Origin: CAMFKD01 sp964436955 | GTDB lineage: Bacteria; Chlamydiota; Chlamydiia; Chlamydiales; JAJFMA01 | NCBI GenBank assembly: GCA_964436955.1 | Contig: CAYTFC010000002.1 | Span: forward strand, 1-64,000 | Length of the DNA: 64,000 nucleotides | Direction of reading: 5' to 3' | Part shown: piece by piece, positions 34,028-42,794 of the stretch | Position numbering within the stretch: position 1 is the stretch's first letter | Layout: every line of letters begins with the position of its first letter | Notes under the pieces: generated by a model | Told to the model about the DNA's origin: nothing | The model's input: the letters and a program-made list of their open reading frames with translations, nothing else | The model's database searches: none | Made by a program: the position numbers and the translations under genes

Positions 34028-35263
34028 TTATTCGTTGTTGCGGAGCCAATTGTCTAGTTTTTCGCGGCTAAAATCATGGTCATTGGACGAGCCATACCAT
34101 AGATCATCGATGGTTTCGGGATTTTCTATCTGCCCCCTTACCGGTTCAGTCATGGCGGCTAAAATACTTTTTCCTATTGGATGGTGTTCATGTCTGCCGA
34201 TGACTGTGGCAATGGTGAATTTCTCAGCCTCGGCTTTTTTAGAGTTAATAAGACCTACAATCCGCTCGGAAAAAGTCCTATGCATATCTTTAGGCATCAT
34301 ATCATCCTCTGTTGCTCGCACAATATAGCATCGACCGTTTAAGTGTTCTAATCGATCTAACGTATTAAAGGCTGTCACTTTCGTATATCTGTCTACGGCC
34401 ATCTTTTTAGCTTTATTGGGTATGCTGGCATCTTCTAACTGATCCCCCACGATCCTAGCCATATTCGTGAATGTACGTTCAAGTACCACGTCGACATTTC
34501 TAACCGTCCCTACATACGCTGCCGCCGCGCCGCCGAGCGAATATCCAATTACTTTTACATTGTTAATATTTGTACTGTGCCCTTTTTCCTGAGCTTTTTG
34601 ACACATTTTATCAAAGGCAGCCTCGGAGTCTTCGTAAATGTGCTTTTCTGTGCGGCTACCCTTGCTTTTTCCGAAGCCCGAATAGTTGAAAATCATGACG
34701 TCGTGGCCCATTTTAGTGAGAGATTGGACCATAGGAAGGACGTAGTTTTCGCAGGAAAGGTGGCTTCCACTGCAAATTAAAATAGTTTGATTAGTTGCTG
34801 GATTAATATCTTTATTAGGAGATGTGCTATTAAAAAACATTCCCTCCAATTCTCTCTTATGTCTGCCTTTTCCGGACTCCATTTTGAAGGTGTCACAAGT
34901 CCAGGGGAAAACTTCACTATTGCTAACACCTTTCTTAAGTGTGACGGTTTCTGGGTGTTGCAATGTTTGGCGAAGTTCCTCTTTAATCTTTTTTGCCCCA
35001 CGATCGCCAATAGCACTACGCTCGGTAAGCCACTTGGTTATTTTGGATACATCACCTTTAGAGGGAAGTTGCACAGCTGTTTGCTGAATTTGGTTTTGTG
35101 CTGCATGGGTTTGATCCCCTATAATACTGTGTGCAACATTTTGCACATCCATTTTTATTTCTGGTGACACATCTTCTGAATGAACTTTCTGGGAATTGTC
35201 TAATGGTTGATCAAAGTGAGGGAGGGATGACTGAGAGTCGTAATTTTTATTATCAAAATTCAT
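34028..35263 (-). CDS. alpha/beta hydrolase, tandem copy 1
   Basis: A 411-aa protein whose C-terminal two thirds is an alpha/beta hydrolase: strand-turn ILICSGSHLSCENYVLPM, then FNYSGFGKSKG and the nucleophile elbow GYSLGGAAAA, with HEHHP near the end as candidate catalytic histidine. The N-terminal ~70 residues are polar and glutamine-rich. The layout recalls the chlamydial CHLPS/DUF818 family, though I cannot confirm that. It has no signal peptide. The ATG at 35263 has GAGGTG upstream; a TTG four codons earlier was rejected. It is clearly a paralogue of the next gene upstream. Confidence 0.75.
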   Translation of the reverse strand: MNFDNKNYDSQSSLPHFDQPLDNSQKVHSEDVSPEIKMDVQNVAHSIIGDQTHAAQNQIQQTAVQLPSKGDVSKITKWLTERSAIGDRGAKKIKEELRQTLQHPETVTLKKGVSNSEVFPWTCDTFKMESGKGRHKRELEGMFFNSTSPNKDINPATNQTILICSGSHLSCENYVLPMVQSLTKMGHDVMIFNYSGFGKSKGSRTEKHIYEDSEAAFDKMCQKAQEKGHSTNINNVKVIGYSLGGAAAAYVGTVRNVDVVLERTFTNMARIVGDQLEDASIPNKAKKMAVDRYTKVTAFNTLDRLEHLNGRCYIVRATEDDMMPKDMHRTFSERIVGLINSKKAEAEKFTIATVIGRHEHHPIGKSILAAMTEPVRGQIENPETIDDLWYGSSNDHDFSREKLDNWLRNNE

Positions 35264-35414
35264 AAAACACCTCAAATTAACCTGACTTTAACTATATTAT
35301 ATATTAATATTAAAAATTTAGTTAATAAATAAGGTTAAGCAAGATTGTTTTTTATTTATTATGAATTGTGCGATCTAAATCAGTTGCAAAATTAAATCAA
35401 CCAGATTAGACTTC

Positions 35415-36656
35415 TTATGCTGCTTGATCTTCTAGTGGCTTGTTGCGAAGCCAGTTATCTAGCTTTTCTCGAGATTCGGTATGTGCATCGGAGAGTCCAA
35501 ACCAGAGATCCTCGTCATCCTTTGGTCTCTCGGTTTTTCCGATAAGCGCCTCAGGTAAGGAGTCAAAAATAGATTGACCCATTGGGTCGTGTGCATGTTT
35601 CGATTCGACTTCGAGCATATGGAATTGATCATCAGCACCAATATTGTGGATGCGTTGCTTAAATTCCTTGTCCGTTCCTTTGGGCATATTCGTGTCTTTA
35701 GTTCCATTAACAATCAAGCATCTGCCTGTCAGGTGTTCGAGCCGATCTATAGTGTTAAAAATATTCGATTTTTCATATTTTTTCCTAGAGACCTTCCTGA
35801 GCGCTTTTGGTAGATGGGTTCTATCCTTCATAAAAGTATTCACAACACTAGACATCTTTGTGAAGGTGCGTTCAAGCACTACATCCACATTTCTAGCTGT
35901 TCCCAACTGAGCTGCGGCTGCGCCTCCTAGAGAATACCCCATCACTTTTACGCGAGATTCAATATTCGGGTCAGAACTTCTTTCTCTAACTTTTTCACAC
36001 ATCTTATCAAATGCCGCTTGGGTATCCTCATAGATATGTTTTTCCGTGCGTGTTCCTTTACTTTTTCCGAATCCAGCGTAGTTAAAAATCATGACATCAT
36101 GACCCATTTCGGTAAGAGATTGGACCATAGGGAGGACATAATTTTCACAGCTGATGTGACTTCCGCTACACAGTAGGATGGTTTGGTTCGTGGCGGGGTC
36201 GTTGAACAATTTGTCGGACGTACTGCTAAAAAACATAGCTTCCAATTCACGTTTACTTTCGCCACTGCCGGATTCTACTACCATCGTTCTGCAAGTCCAG
36301 GGGAAGACTTTTTCGTTACTCAACCCTTCTTTGACGGGTATGTTTTCTGGGTGTTGTAAGGAAGCTCGCAAGTCCTTGTTAATTTTTTTGGCGTTGTAAT
36401 CCCCAATGGACGCAGTCTGCATAAGCCATTTGGCGGCTTTCGAGGCTCCTCCATGGTCATTATGTATTTGTAAAGTCGTATGAGGGGGGTGGTTCGGTAA
36501 TTCTATTGTGCTTTTGCCTACATTCATTTGGGCGATGTGCTGAATGTGATTGTCAATTTGTTGGGGAGTGACCTGCGCAACTGGGGTGCTTTCCGGCGCT
36601 TCCTTACTATTAGATTGGTCAATAGAATGTTGCTGCAATGGAAGATTACTTTCCAT
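35415..36656 (-). CDS. alpha/beta hydrolase, tandem copy 2
   Basis: A 413-aa paralogue of the preceding entry, 151 nt upstream of it. It shares ILLCSGSHISCENYVLPMVQ, FNYAGFGKSKG, GYSLGGAAAA and NVDVVLERTFTKM, with KHAHDP at the presumed catalytic histidine. The polar N-terminal ~60 residues differ much more than the hydrolase part. An esterase or lipase-like activity is likely; the substrate is unknown. A soluble protein with a variable polar N-terminus could be a type III effector, which is speculation. The region upstream is AT-rich and shared with the divergent biotin operon. Confidence 0.75.
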   Translation of the reverse strand: MESNLPLQQHSIDQSNSKEAPESTPVAQVTPQQIDNHIQHIAQMNVGKSTIELPNHPPHTTLQIHNDHGGASKAAKWLMQTASIGDYNAKKINKDLRASLQHPENIPVKEGLSNEKVFPWTCRTMVVESGSGESKRELEAMFFSSTSDKLFNDPATNQTILLCSGSHISCENYVLPMVQSLTEMGHDVMIFNYAGFGKSKGTRTEKHIYEDTQAAFDKMCEKVRERSSDPNIESRVKVMGYSLGGAAAAQLGTARNVDVVLERTFTKMSSVVNTFMKDRTHLPKALRKVSRKKYEKSNIFNTIDRLEHLTGRCLIVNGTKDTNMPKGTDKEFKQRIHNIGADDQFHMLEVESKHAHDPMGQSIFDSLPEALIGKTERPKDDEDLWFGLSDAHTESREKLDNWLRNKPLEDQAA

Positions 36657-36810
36657 AAATAGCCTATTTGTTGGATTTACTATTATCTTATTATATTATA
36701 ATTTTTATTTATTAATAAATATGACTTGATGAGTTACTAGCGATTGGAGTGGAAAAGAAAAAGTAAGATCGGCATTCTGAGTGCAAAAAATCTAGATAGG
36801 AGCGAAATCA

Positions 36811-38910
36811 GTGAAGCACGATTGGACCCTTGAGGAAATTCGCGAAATTCATGATTCTCCTCTTATGGAATTGGTGTTGCGAGCGAGTGATGTACACCGA
36901 AAGTACCATAAGGCGGGAGAAGTCCAATGCAGTCAGCTGATTAACGTAAAATTTGGAGGGTGCGAGGAAGATTGTTCCTATTGTGCCCAGGCAGCGCGTT
37001 ACCACACAGGAGTAACCGCTCAGCCTTTTTTGACTGTTGACGAAGTGCGGAAGCAGGCGGAAGCCTGCAAAGCTCAAGGAGTTACACGCATTTGCCTGAG
37101 CGTTGCTTGGCGCCAGGTGCGTAACGGCAAGGCTTTTGACCAAATTCTTGAAATGGTCAAGGTTGTCAAAGAACTGGGGTTAGAACCTTGCTGCACTTTG
37201 GGAATGTTGCAAGAAGAGCATGTGGCGCGTCTAAAAGATGCTGGGATTTATGCCATTAATCATAATCTCGACTCTTCCTCAAATTTTTACGACAAGATCA
37301 TTAGCACACGCACCTATTCCGATCGCTTGGACACCCTTAAGCGTGTAATGGATGCCAAAGTTTCTGTGTGCTGTGGCGGAATTATTGGCTTGGGTGAAGA
37401 GCTTGAAGATCGTTTAATGCTGCTTCAAACACTTTCTTCTTTTGACCCTCATCCTGGCTCTGTCCCGATCAACTTGCTATCGCGGGTGAAAGGAACTCCC
37501 TTAGAGGAAGGCCCAAAGGTTACGGGTTGGGAATTGCTGCGGATGGTAGCTACAGCGCGCATTTTAATGCCTAAGTCTATGGTGCGATTATCCTCGGGGC
37601 GTCTAGAACTATCCGTTGCACAACAAGCGCTTTGCTTTCTGGCGGGAGCTAATTCCGTGCATGTGGGCGATAGATTATTAGCGACACCTAATCCAGAGCA
37701 TCATGTTGACTGGGATATGTTTAGAATGTTGGGACTAACCAAACAGGCAGCTTATCAAAGGGTTGAGAACACGAAACTTCAAGCTGTGCCGGTTGAAATA
37801 ATGATGAAAGAGGCTCTTACGAAACGCGCTAATGAAGGAATTTTGCGTAAACTGACTTTAGCCGAAAATTGCGTAGATCTCGCTTCAAATGACTATCTTG
37901 GCTTTGCTCAATCTACCGATTTGCTAGAACGTATTGCGCAGGAAGAAGGTAGAGTGGGCGCTACAGGTTCTCGTCTGCTTACAGGAAATACTGCTTATGC
38001 CATACAGCTTGAAGAGCAGATAGCTTCCTCTCAGCAGGCGGAAGCGGCACTTCTCTATAATTCCGGATACACAGCCAATCTCGGGTTGCTTTCTTGTATT
38101 ATGGGGAAAGAGGATACGGTCATTTTAGATACTCAATCCCATGCCTCCACATGGGATGGCGCAAAGACCTCCGGAGCGCGACTCCTAGTCTTTCGCCATA
38201 ACGATCTTGAAAGCCTTGAAACTCAGTTGAAGAAGGCTCAAGGGCGTATTTTTGTTTGCGTCGAATCTCTATATTCTATGAGCGGCGATATTGCACCATT
38301 AGATAGTTTGTGCGATTTGTGTGAACGCTATAGCGCCAATCTTATTGTAGACGAAGCGCATGCCACTGGTCTTTTCGGTATGGGTGGACGCGGCATTGTC
38401 AATGCGCATCGTCTAGAAAAACGTGTCTTTGCGCGAGTGCACACCTTTAGCAAAGCGCTTGGGGCTCATGGAGCTGTTGTTTTAGGTAGCGCCGCGTTGA
38501 AAGAATACCTGCTTAATTTCTCTAGACCTCTAATTTACGCGACTGCTTTACCACCTCACGCTCTTGTCACCATTCGCTGTGCTTATGAGCGCATGCTGAC
38601 TTCTGATGATGCGCGCCATCGTCTTCATAGGCTGATCGTTACCTTTAAAGAACGCGCGCAACAATCTGAATTGTCCATTCGTGTCACAGATACGCCTATT
38701 CAAACGATACAAGTTGGTGGTCAACAGGCACGGGAGCTCTCTGCAGTGTTGGCACAGGCAAAAATTGACGTGCGAGCTATCCTGCCACCAACAGTAAGAA
38801 AGGGAGAAGAGTGTTTAAGAGTATGTTTGCATGCCTTTAATACTCAACTAGACATAGATTTGCTATTTGATGCACTTGAGAATGTTCGGATTGAGAGAGA
38901 TTGCATATGA
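36811..38910 (+). CDS. bioBF: BioB-BioF fusion: biotin synthase + 8-amino-7-oxononanoate synthase
   Basis: A 699-aa two-enzyme chain. Residues 1 to ~318 are biotin synthase, with the radical-SAM cysteines C51, C55 and C58 in CEEDCSYCAQ and the later NHNLDSS and RLSSGR motifs. Residues ~325-699 are the PLP enzyme BioF, with ASNDYLGF, GATGSRLLTGN, DEAHATGLFG and the PLP lysine at ~548 in HTFSKALGAHG. BioF is the first and BioB the last step of the conserved pathway. No stop or frameshift separates them. The GTG start has AGGAG upstream. It overlaps bioD by 4 nt. Separate genes are the rule elsewhere. Confidence 0.92.
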   Translation: MKHDWTLEEIREIHDSPLMELVLRASDVHRKYHKAGEVQCSQLINVKFGGCEEDCSYCAQAARYHTGVTAQPFLTVDEVRKQAEACKAQGVTRICLSVAWRQVRNGKAFDQILEMVKVVKELGLEPCCTLGMLQEEHVARLKDAGIYAINHNLDSSSNFYDKIISTRTYSDRLDTLKRVMDAKVSVCCGGIIGLGEELEDRLMLLQTLSSFDPHPGSVPINLLSRVKGTPLEEGPKVTGWELLRMVATARILMPKSMVRLSSGRLELSVAQQALCFLAGANSVHVGDRLLATPNPEHHVDWDMFRMLGLTKQAAYQRVENTKLQAVPVEIMMKEALTKRANEGILRKLTLAENCVDLASNDYLGFAQSTDLLERIAQEEGRVGATGSRLLTGNTAYAIQLEEQIASSQQAEAALLYNSGYTANLGLLSCIMGKEDTVILDTQSHASTWDGAKTSGARLLVFRHNDLESLETQLKKAQGRIFVCVESLYSMSGDIAPLDSLCDLCERYSANLIVDEAHATGLFGMGGRGIVNAHRLEKRVFARVHTFSKALGAHGAVVLGSAALKEYLLNFSRPLIYATALPPHALVTIRCAYERMLTSDDARHRLHRLIVTFKERAQQSELSIRVTDTPIQTIQVGGQQARELSAVLAQAKIDVRAILPPTVRKGEECLRVCLHAFNTQLDIDLLFDALENVRIERDCI

Positions 38911-39542
38911 GCATTATAACGGTCACAGGCATCGACACAGAGGTAGGGAAGACAGTGACTTCGGCAATCCTCATGCAAGCGCTCGATGCGGACTATTGGA
39001 AGCCTGTGCAAACAGGTGCTGAGGAAGGAAGAGACACGGAAACCGTGCAAAATTTGGTCGATAGTCCACACTCACAATATTATCCCGAGGCCTATTGCCT
39101 AAATATTCCCGCGTCTCCGCATTACTGTGCGCATGTTCAGGGCATCGATCTTTCGCATCACATTAGTCCACCCGAAACTACTAGACCATTAGTGATCGAA
39201 GGAGCCGGGGGAGCCCTTTGCCCCTTCAATCACACACATCTTATGGTGGATGTGCTGTCCCAATGGCCATCCTTATGGGTTATTGTCTGTAAACATCGAC
39301 TGGGCAGCATTAATCACTCCCTTATGACCGTTGAGGCTCTACGTAAACGCAATCTTCCTATTTTAGGCTTTGTGTTTAATGGCGAGGACAAATCCAATTC
39401 TGAACAGTACATCACAGCATACACAAAACTACCGGTTATTGGACGTATTAGCACGGAAACAACAATTGACCGCAGTATAATCACAGGATATGCGAACTCA
39501 TGGAAAGAAGCACTTGTGGCCCGATTGTCAGCGCGAATCTAG
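38907..39542 (+). CDS. bioD: dethiobiotin synthetase
   Basis: A 211-aa ATP-dependent carboxylase of the P-loop type that closes the ureido ring of dethiobiotin. GIDTEVGKT near the N-terminus is the P-loop, KPVQTG the diaminopelargonate site, and EGAGGALCP the conserved Mg/ATP region. I chose the ATG at 38907, which overlaps the bioBF stop as ATGA; an ATG two codons earlier is possible. The end overlaps bioA by 43 nt. Confidence 0.92.
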   Translation: MSIITVTGIDTEVGKTVTSAILMQALDADYWKPVQTGAEEGRDTETVQNLVDSPHSQYYPEAYCLNIPASPHYCAHVQGIDLSHHISPPETTRPLVIEGAGGALCPFNHTHLMVDVLSQWPSLWVIVCKHRLGSINHSLMTVEALRKRNLPILGFVFNGEDKSNSEQYITAYTKLPVIGRISTETTIDRSIITGYANSWKEALVARLSARI

Positions 39543-40798
39543 CTATTGATCAACAGCATATATGGCATCCCTTCACGCAACATGCGACGTCAGCACCGTC
39601 TTTGTGTATTGAGAGAGGAGAAGGCGTTTATCTCTATACAGACCAAGGTGAGCGCTACCTTGATGCCATAAGTTCTTGGTATACAAGTCTTCACGGCCAT
39701 TGCCATCCTCAGATTGTAAAGAGTATCCAAGAGCAAACCGCAACGCTTGATCACATTATGTTTGCAGGCTTAACTCACCAACCCGCGTGTGAATTGGCAA
39801 AAAAACTTCTAGATATCCTTCCAGATAATCTCAATAGAGTTTTTTATGCCGATAACGGCTCAACAGCTATCGAAGCAGCCGTAAAAATAGCTATTCAGTA
39901 TTGGTATAATCAGGAGGAATCACGTCTTCAAATTGTTACCTTCCGAAATGGTTATCATGGAGATACTCTTGGATCTATGTCAGTAGCGGATCGAGGTCCT
40001 TTTTCCACGCCTTTTCAGTCGCATCTATTTGATATCACGCTAATTGATCCACCTGAAGTAGGCAAAGAGAAAGATGCCTACGTTCAATTGCAAAAAGCTA
40101 TTAGAGATAAACCGACCGCCTGCTTTATTTTTGAGCCATTGCTGCAGGGAATTGCGGGCTTTCGCACCTATTCTCTTACGGGTTTGGATAAGCTTATAGG
40201 TCTTTGCCGCGAACAGGGCGTGATCACTATTGCTGACGAGGTGTTGACTGGACTTGGACGCACAGGGCCGCTTTTCTGCAGCTCTACATTGGAAAACAAG
40301 CCCGACATGATCTGTCTTGCCAAGGGGTTAACAGGAGGCTCTCTTACTCTCGCAGCCGTAGCTTGTACTGAGCACATTTTTGCAGGTTTTCTGTCGTCTG
40401 AAAGACGTAAAGCATTTCTGCACGGACACTCTTACACAGCCAATCCAATAGCCTGCGCAGCCGCCTTAGCCAACTTGCGCATTCTTGATACTAAAGAGTG
40501 TGAAGATCAGCGTCAGTTTATTCAGAAGCAACATGAAGCCTTTCGCCTTCAATGGGGCAATCATCCTAGATTGAAAAGGTGTGAAGTGATAGGCACCATA
40601 CTTGCTCTGGACTATGTCGACGATCAACATAGCTACTACAGTACTTTTCGAGATCGTCTCTTGAACTTTTTCATGGAACGTCGCATTCTTTTACGGCCCT
40701 TTGGTAACAACGTTCATGTTATTCCTCCCTACTGTATAACCAGGGAGGAGCTCAATACCATTTACCAAGCGCTTTCAGATAGTCTAGAGGAACTTTAA
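39500..40798 (+). CDS. bioA: adenosylmethionine-8-amino-7-oxononanoate aminotransferase
   Basis: A 432-aa class III PLP aminotransferase making 7,8-diaminononanoate. N-terminal HIWHPFTQ is diagnostic of BioA; then NGSTAIEAAVK, GYHGDT, DEVLTGLGRTG and the PLP lysine in CLAKGLTGG. The start lies 43 nt inside bioD; no later in-frame start precedes the HIWHPFTQ motif, so the long overlap is real. The stop shares one base with the next start (TAATG). Confidence 0.94.
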   Translation: MERSTCGPIVSANLAIDQQHIWHPFTQHATSAPSLCIERGEGVYLYTDQGERYLDAISSWYTSLHGHCHPQIVKSIQEQTATLDHIMFAGLTHQPACELAKKLLDILPDNLNRVFYADNGSTAIEAAVKIAIQYWYNQEESRLQIVTFRNGYHGDTLGSMSVADRGPFSTPFQSHLFDITLIDPPEVGKEKDAYVQLQKAIRDKPTACFIFEPLLQGIAGFRTYSLTGLDKLIGLCREQGVITIADEVLTGLGRTGPLFCSSTLENKPDMICLAKGLTGGSLTLAAVACTEHIFAGFLSSERRKAFLHGHSYTANPIACAAALANLRILDTKECEDQRQFIQKQHEAFRLQWGNHPRLKRCEVIGTILALDYVDDQHSYYSTFRDRLLNFFMERRILLRPFGNNVHVIPPYCITREELNTIYQALSDSLEEL

Positions 40799-41385
40799 TG
40801 CAAAAAACGCTCGTATCATTGCTTGCTGATCCCTTTATGCATGCGAAATGGCTCAATACCCTTTCCTATATGGAAAATGAGGGGGCCAAGCTCATGGCAG
40901 GTTGTGAGCATCCCACGCTAGTGCCTGAGCAAATGCTGAAACACGCAGCGGAAGAGTTTCGCCATGCTTACTATTTGAAGAGTCAAATCAGTAAGGTTTG
41001 GCCTGATGGAATCGCTGACTATAGCGTTTCCACGCTATTGGGAGGCTATCAGTCCTATCATTATATGCGTCGTTTAAATGCTCGTGTCAGTCGAATGATC
41101 AAACAACTTGGATATGCTGGTCTTACCCTTAGAGGGACTGCTTATGCACTAGTTTCCTATGCCATTGAAGTACGCGCCCATGTTCTTTATCCCGCATATC
41201 AAGACCTTCTGCTCGCTGAAAAATCGCGCGTGAGCGTTCGGAGCATCATTTTGGAGGAAGCAGAACATTTAGAGGAAATGACCGCAGCAATTGAAGAACT
41301 CACTGATGGAAAGAGCTTAGCGCAGAAGGCGTGTCAAATAGAAGACGAATTGTGGCATTCCCTACAACGTGCACTGGAGGCATAA
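40798..41385 (+). CDS. ferritin-like di-iron protein in the biotin operon
   Basis: A 195-aa all-helical protein that I cannot assign to a named enzyme. It shows the four-helix ferritin-like metal pattern: E26 or E28 in helix 1, E53xxH56, E124 (with H128), and E154xxH157. Such sites bind two iron or manganese ions and usually activate oxygen. It is locked into the biotin operon by a one-base overlap with bioA. The operon lacks bioC, bioH, bioI and bioW, so a role in making the pimeloyl precursor by oxidative cleavage is an attractive inference, without proof. A role in iron supply to BioB is an alternative. Confidence 0.7.
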   Translation: MQKTLVSLLADPFMHAKWLNTLSYMENEGAKLMAGCEHPTLVPEQMLKHAAEEFRHAYYLKSQISKVWPDGIADYSVSTLLGGYQSYHYMRRLNARVSRMIKQLGYAGLTLRGTAYALVSYAIEVRAHVLYPAYQDLLLAEKSRVSVRSIILEEAEHLEEMTAAIEELTDGKSLAQKACQIEDELWHSLQRALEA

Positions 41386-41811
41386 ATGGAAAGTCTCTTA
41401 TCTAGTTGGTCCGTAATGGCAGAGAGCAAGCTACCAGTACCTGGCGGCTCTAAGATCTGGGCGCGAGTTGAAGAATTTGCTTCTGTCATCTTAACCGTGG
41501 CCGTGTCCATACTTGCGTTCACCATTGCTCCCATTCCCTTTTTAATAGGAACCACGGGATCTTTAGCCTGTCGCTTGATAGTGCCTCTGATTATGAGAGT
41601 ATTAAAAAGATCATCGATGATTGTAAATAGCTCGGCATATTCTTTAGCTGGAAACCTTCTGGAAGCCACGTTTATTGCCGGTTCATTGGTGTGTGCACAT
41701 CAATTGACGGCTTCAAAAGTAGTGCTAATGCCAATAATTATCTGCACATTATGCGGCTACTATCTACCATTGTCCGCTTATTATGAAATTAAAGGGTTAC
41801 TTTTAAAATAG
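41386..41811 (+). CDS. small membrane protein at the end of the biotin operon
   Basis: A 141-aa protein that starts at the base after the preceding stop. Hydrophobic segments at about residues 30-62 and 85-130 suggest three or four membrane helices. No family is recognised; it is not a BioY-type transporter by length or motifs. Tight coupling to the di-iron protein suggests a shared function, for example presenting a membrane lipid substrate, but that is inference. Confidence 0.6.
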   Translation: MESLLSSWSVMAESKLPVPGGSKIWARVEEFASVILTVAVSILAFTIAPIPFLIGTTGSLACRLIVPLIMRVLKRSSMIVNSSAYSLAGNLLEATFIAGSLVCAHQLTASKVVLMPIIICTLCGYYLPLSAYYEIKGLLLK

Positions 41812-41842
41812 CATTACGTCAATTTTTGCAATAAATTGTTAC

Positions 41843-41968
41843 GTGGCGTTTGTAAATTTAATACACAACGATCGTCTCATCAAAGAAGCTGATAAGAGTT
41901 TTGTGGTGGCCGCGACGGGTATTGAAACTGTTCTAGTTGAACAGGAACGTCTTAGGATTTACCTATGA
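41843..41968 (+). CDS. possible 41-aa frame
   Basis: A GTG-started frame between the biotin operon and the BtpA-like gene. It has a plausible composition (for example NDRLIKEADKSFVVAATGIE) but no good ribosome-binding site and no recognisable relative. It could be a gene remnant. Confidence 0.2.
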   Translation: MAFVNLIHNDRLIKEADKSFVVAATGIETVLVEQERLRIYL

Positions 41969-41996
41969 TTGTCTCTAACAAAAAATTGGATTTTGC

Positions 41997-42794
41997 ATGA
42001 AATCGCATTTTAAACTGCCTGAAAAGGCGATTATTGGCATGGTTCACATGCCAGCGTTACCCGGAACACCTTACTCTACCTTGGGTATTCGTGAGATCGT
42101 ACGAGCTGCGGTTGAAGAAGCTGTAGTGCTGCAAGAATTAGGTTGTGATGCCGTGATGATTGAAAATATGCATGATCGCCCTCATCTTCTAGGTACAGCT
42201 GGTTCAGAAATCATCTCAGCCATGACTGCTGTCGGCGTGGCTGTACGTCAGAAGGTTTCTATTCCAATCGGCGTGCAAGTGTTAGTAGGAGCTAATGAGC
42301 AGTCGTTAGCAGTTGCACAGGCTTGTGAAGCTCAATTCATTCGTGCCGACGTTTTTGTGTTTGCGCATGTATCTAATACGGGTTTGACCCTTAAGGCGAC
42401 TGCAGGAACGCTTTTGCGCTATCGCAAAGCTATTGGAGCAACTGATATTGCCATCTATGCGGACGTCAAAAAGAAGCATAGTAGCCACGCAATTACAGGG
42501 GATATTACTATTGCTGATGTTGCCCGTGAAGCTGAATATTGCGGAGCAGATGGAATCATCGTTACTGGCTTAGCGACAGGCTATCCCACAAGTCCCGATG
42601 ATGTAAAAAGTGTTAAAGCAGTCGTTAGCTGCCCTGTATTAGTTGGCAGTGGCGTTACGCCTGATGATATTGGAAGCCTATGGCCATTGGCCGATGGCTT
42701 TATTGTGGGTTCTTATCTCAAGAAAGATGGTAAGTGGCACCAGCCTGTGGACCCATTAAGAGTCAAAATTTTTATGTCCGCCATACGCAATTAA
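41997..42794 (+). CDS. BtpA/SgcQ-family protein
   Basis: A 265-aa TIM-barrel-like protein. GMVHMPALPGTPYS at the N-terminus, DAVMIENMHDRPH near 55, and GSGVTPDDI and GFIVGSYLKKDG near the C-terminus are typical of the BtpA family. BtpA is needed for photosystem I stability in cyanobacteria; elsewhere members such as SgcQ belong to sugar or nucleoside gene sets of unknown reaction. There is no photosynthesis here, so the function is open. It converges with the next gene, overlapping by 4 nt. Confidence 0.8.
   Translation: MKSHFKLPEKAIIGMVHMPALPGTPYSTLGIREIVRAAVEEAVVLQELGCDAVMIENMHDRPHLLGTAGSEIISAMTAVGVAVRQKVSIPIGVQVLVGANEQSLAVAQACEAQFIRADVFVFAHVSNTGLTLKATAGTLLRYRKAIGATDIAIYADVKKKHSSHAITGDITIADVAREAEYCGADGIIVTGLATGYPTSPDDVKSVKAVVSCPVLVGSGVTPDDIGSLWPLADGFIVGSYLKKDGKWHQPVDPLRVKIFMSAIRN

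Noticed and set aside
36657..36810. BirA operator before the biotin operon
   Set aside because: No TTGTAAAC/GTTTACAA-type dyad could be found in the divergent region.
41928..41945. CTGTTC/GAACAG hairpin before the BtpA-like gene as a terminator
   Set aside because: No T-run and a short stem; it also lies within a possible small frame.
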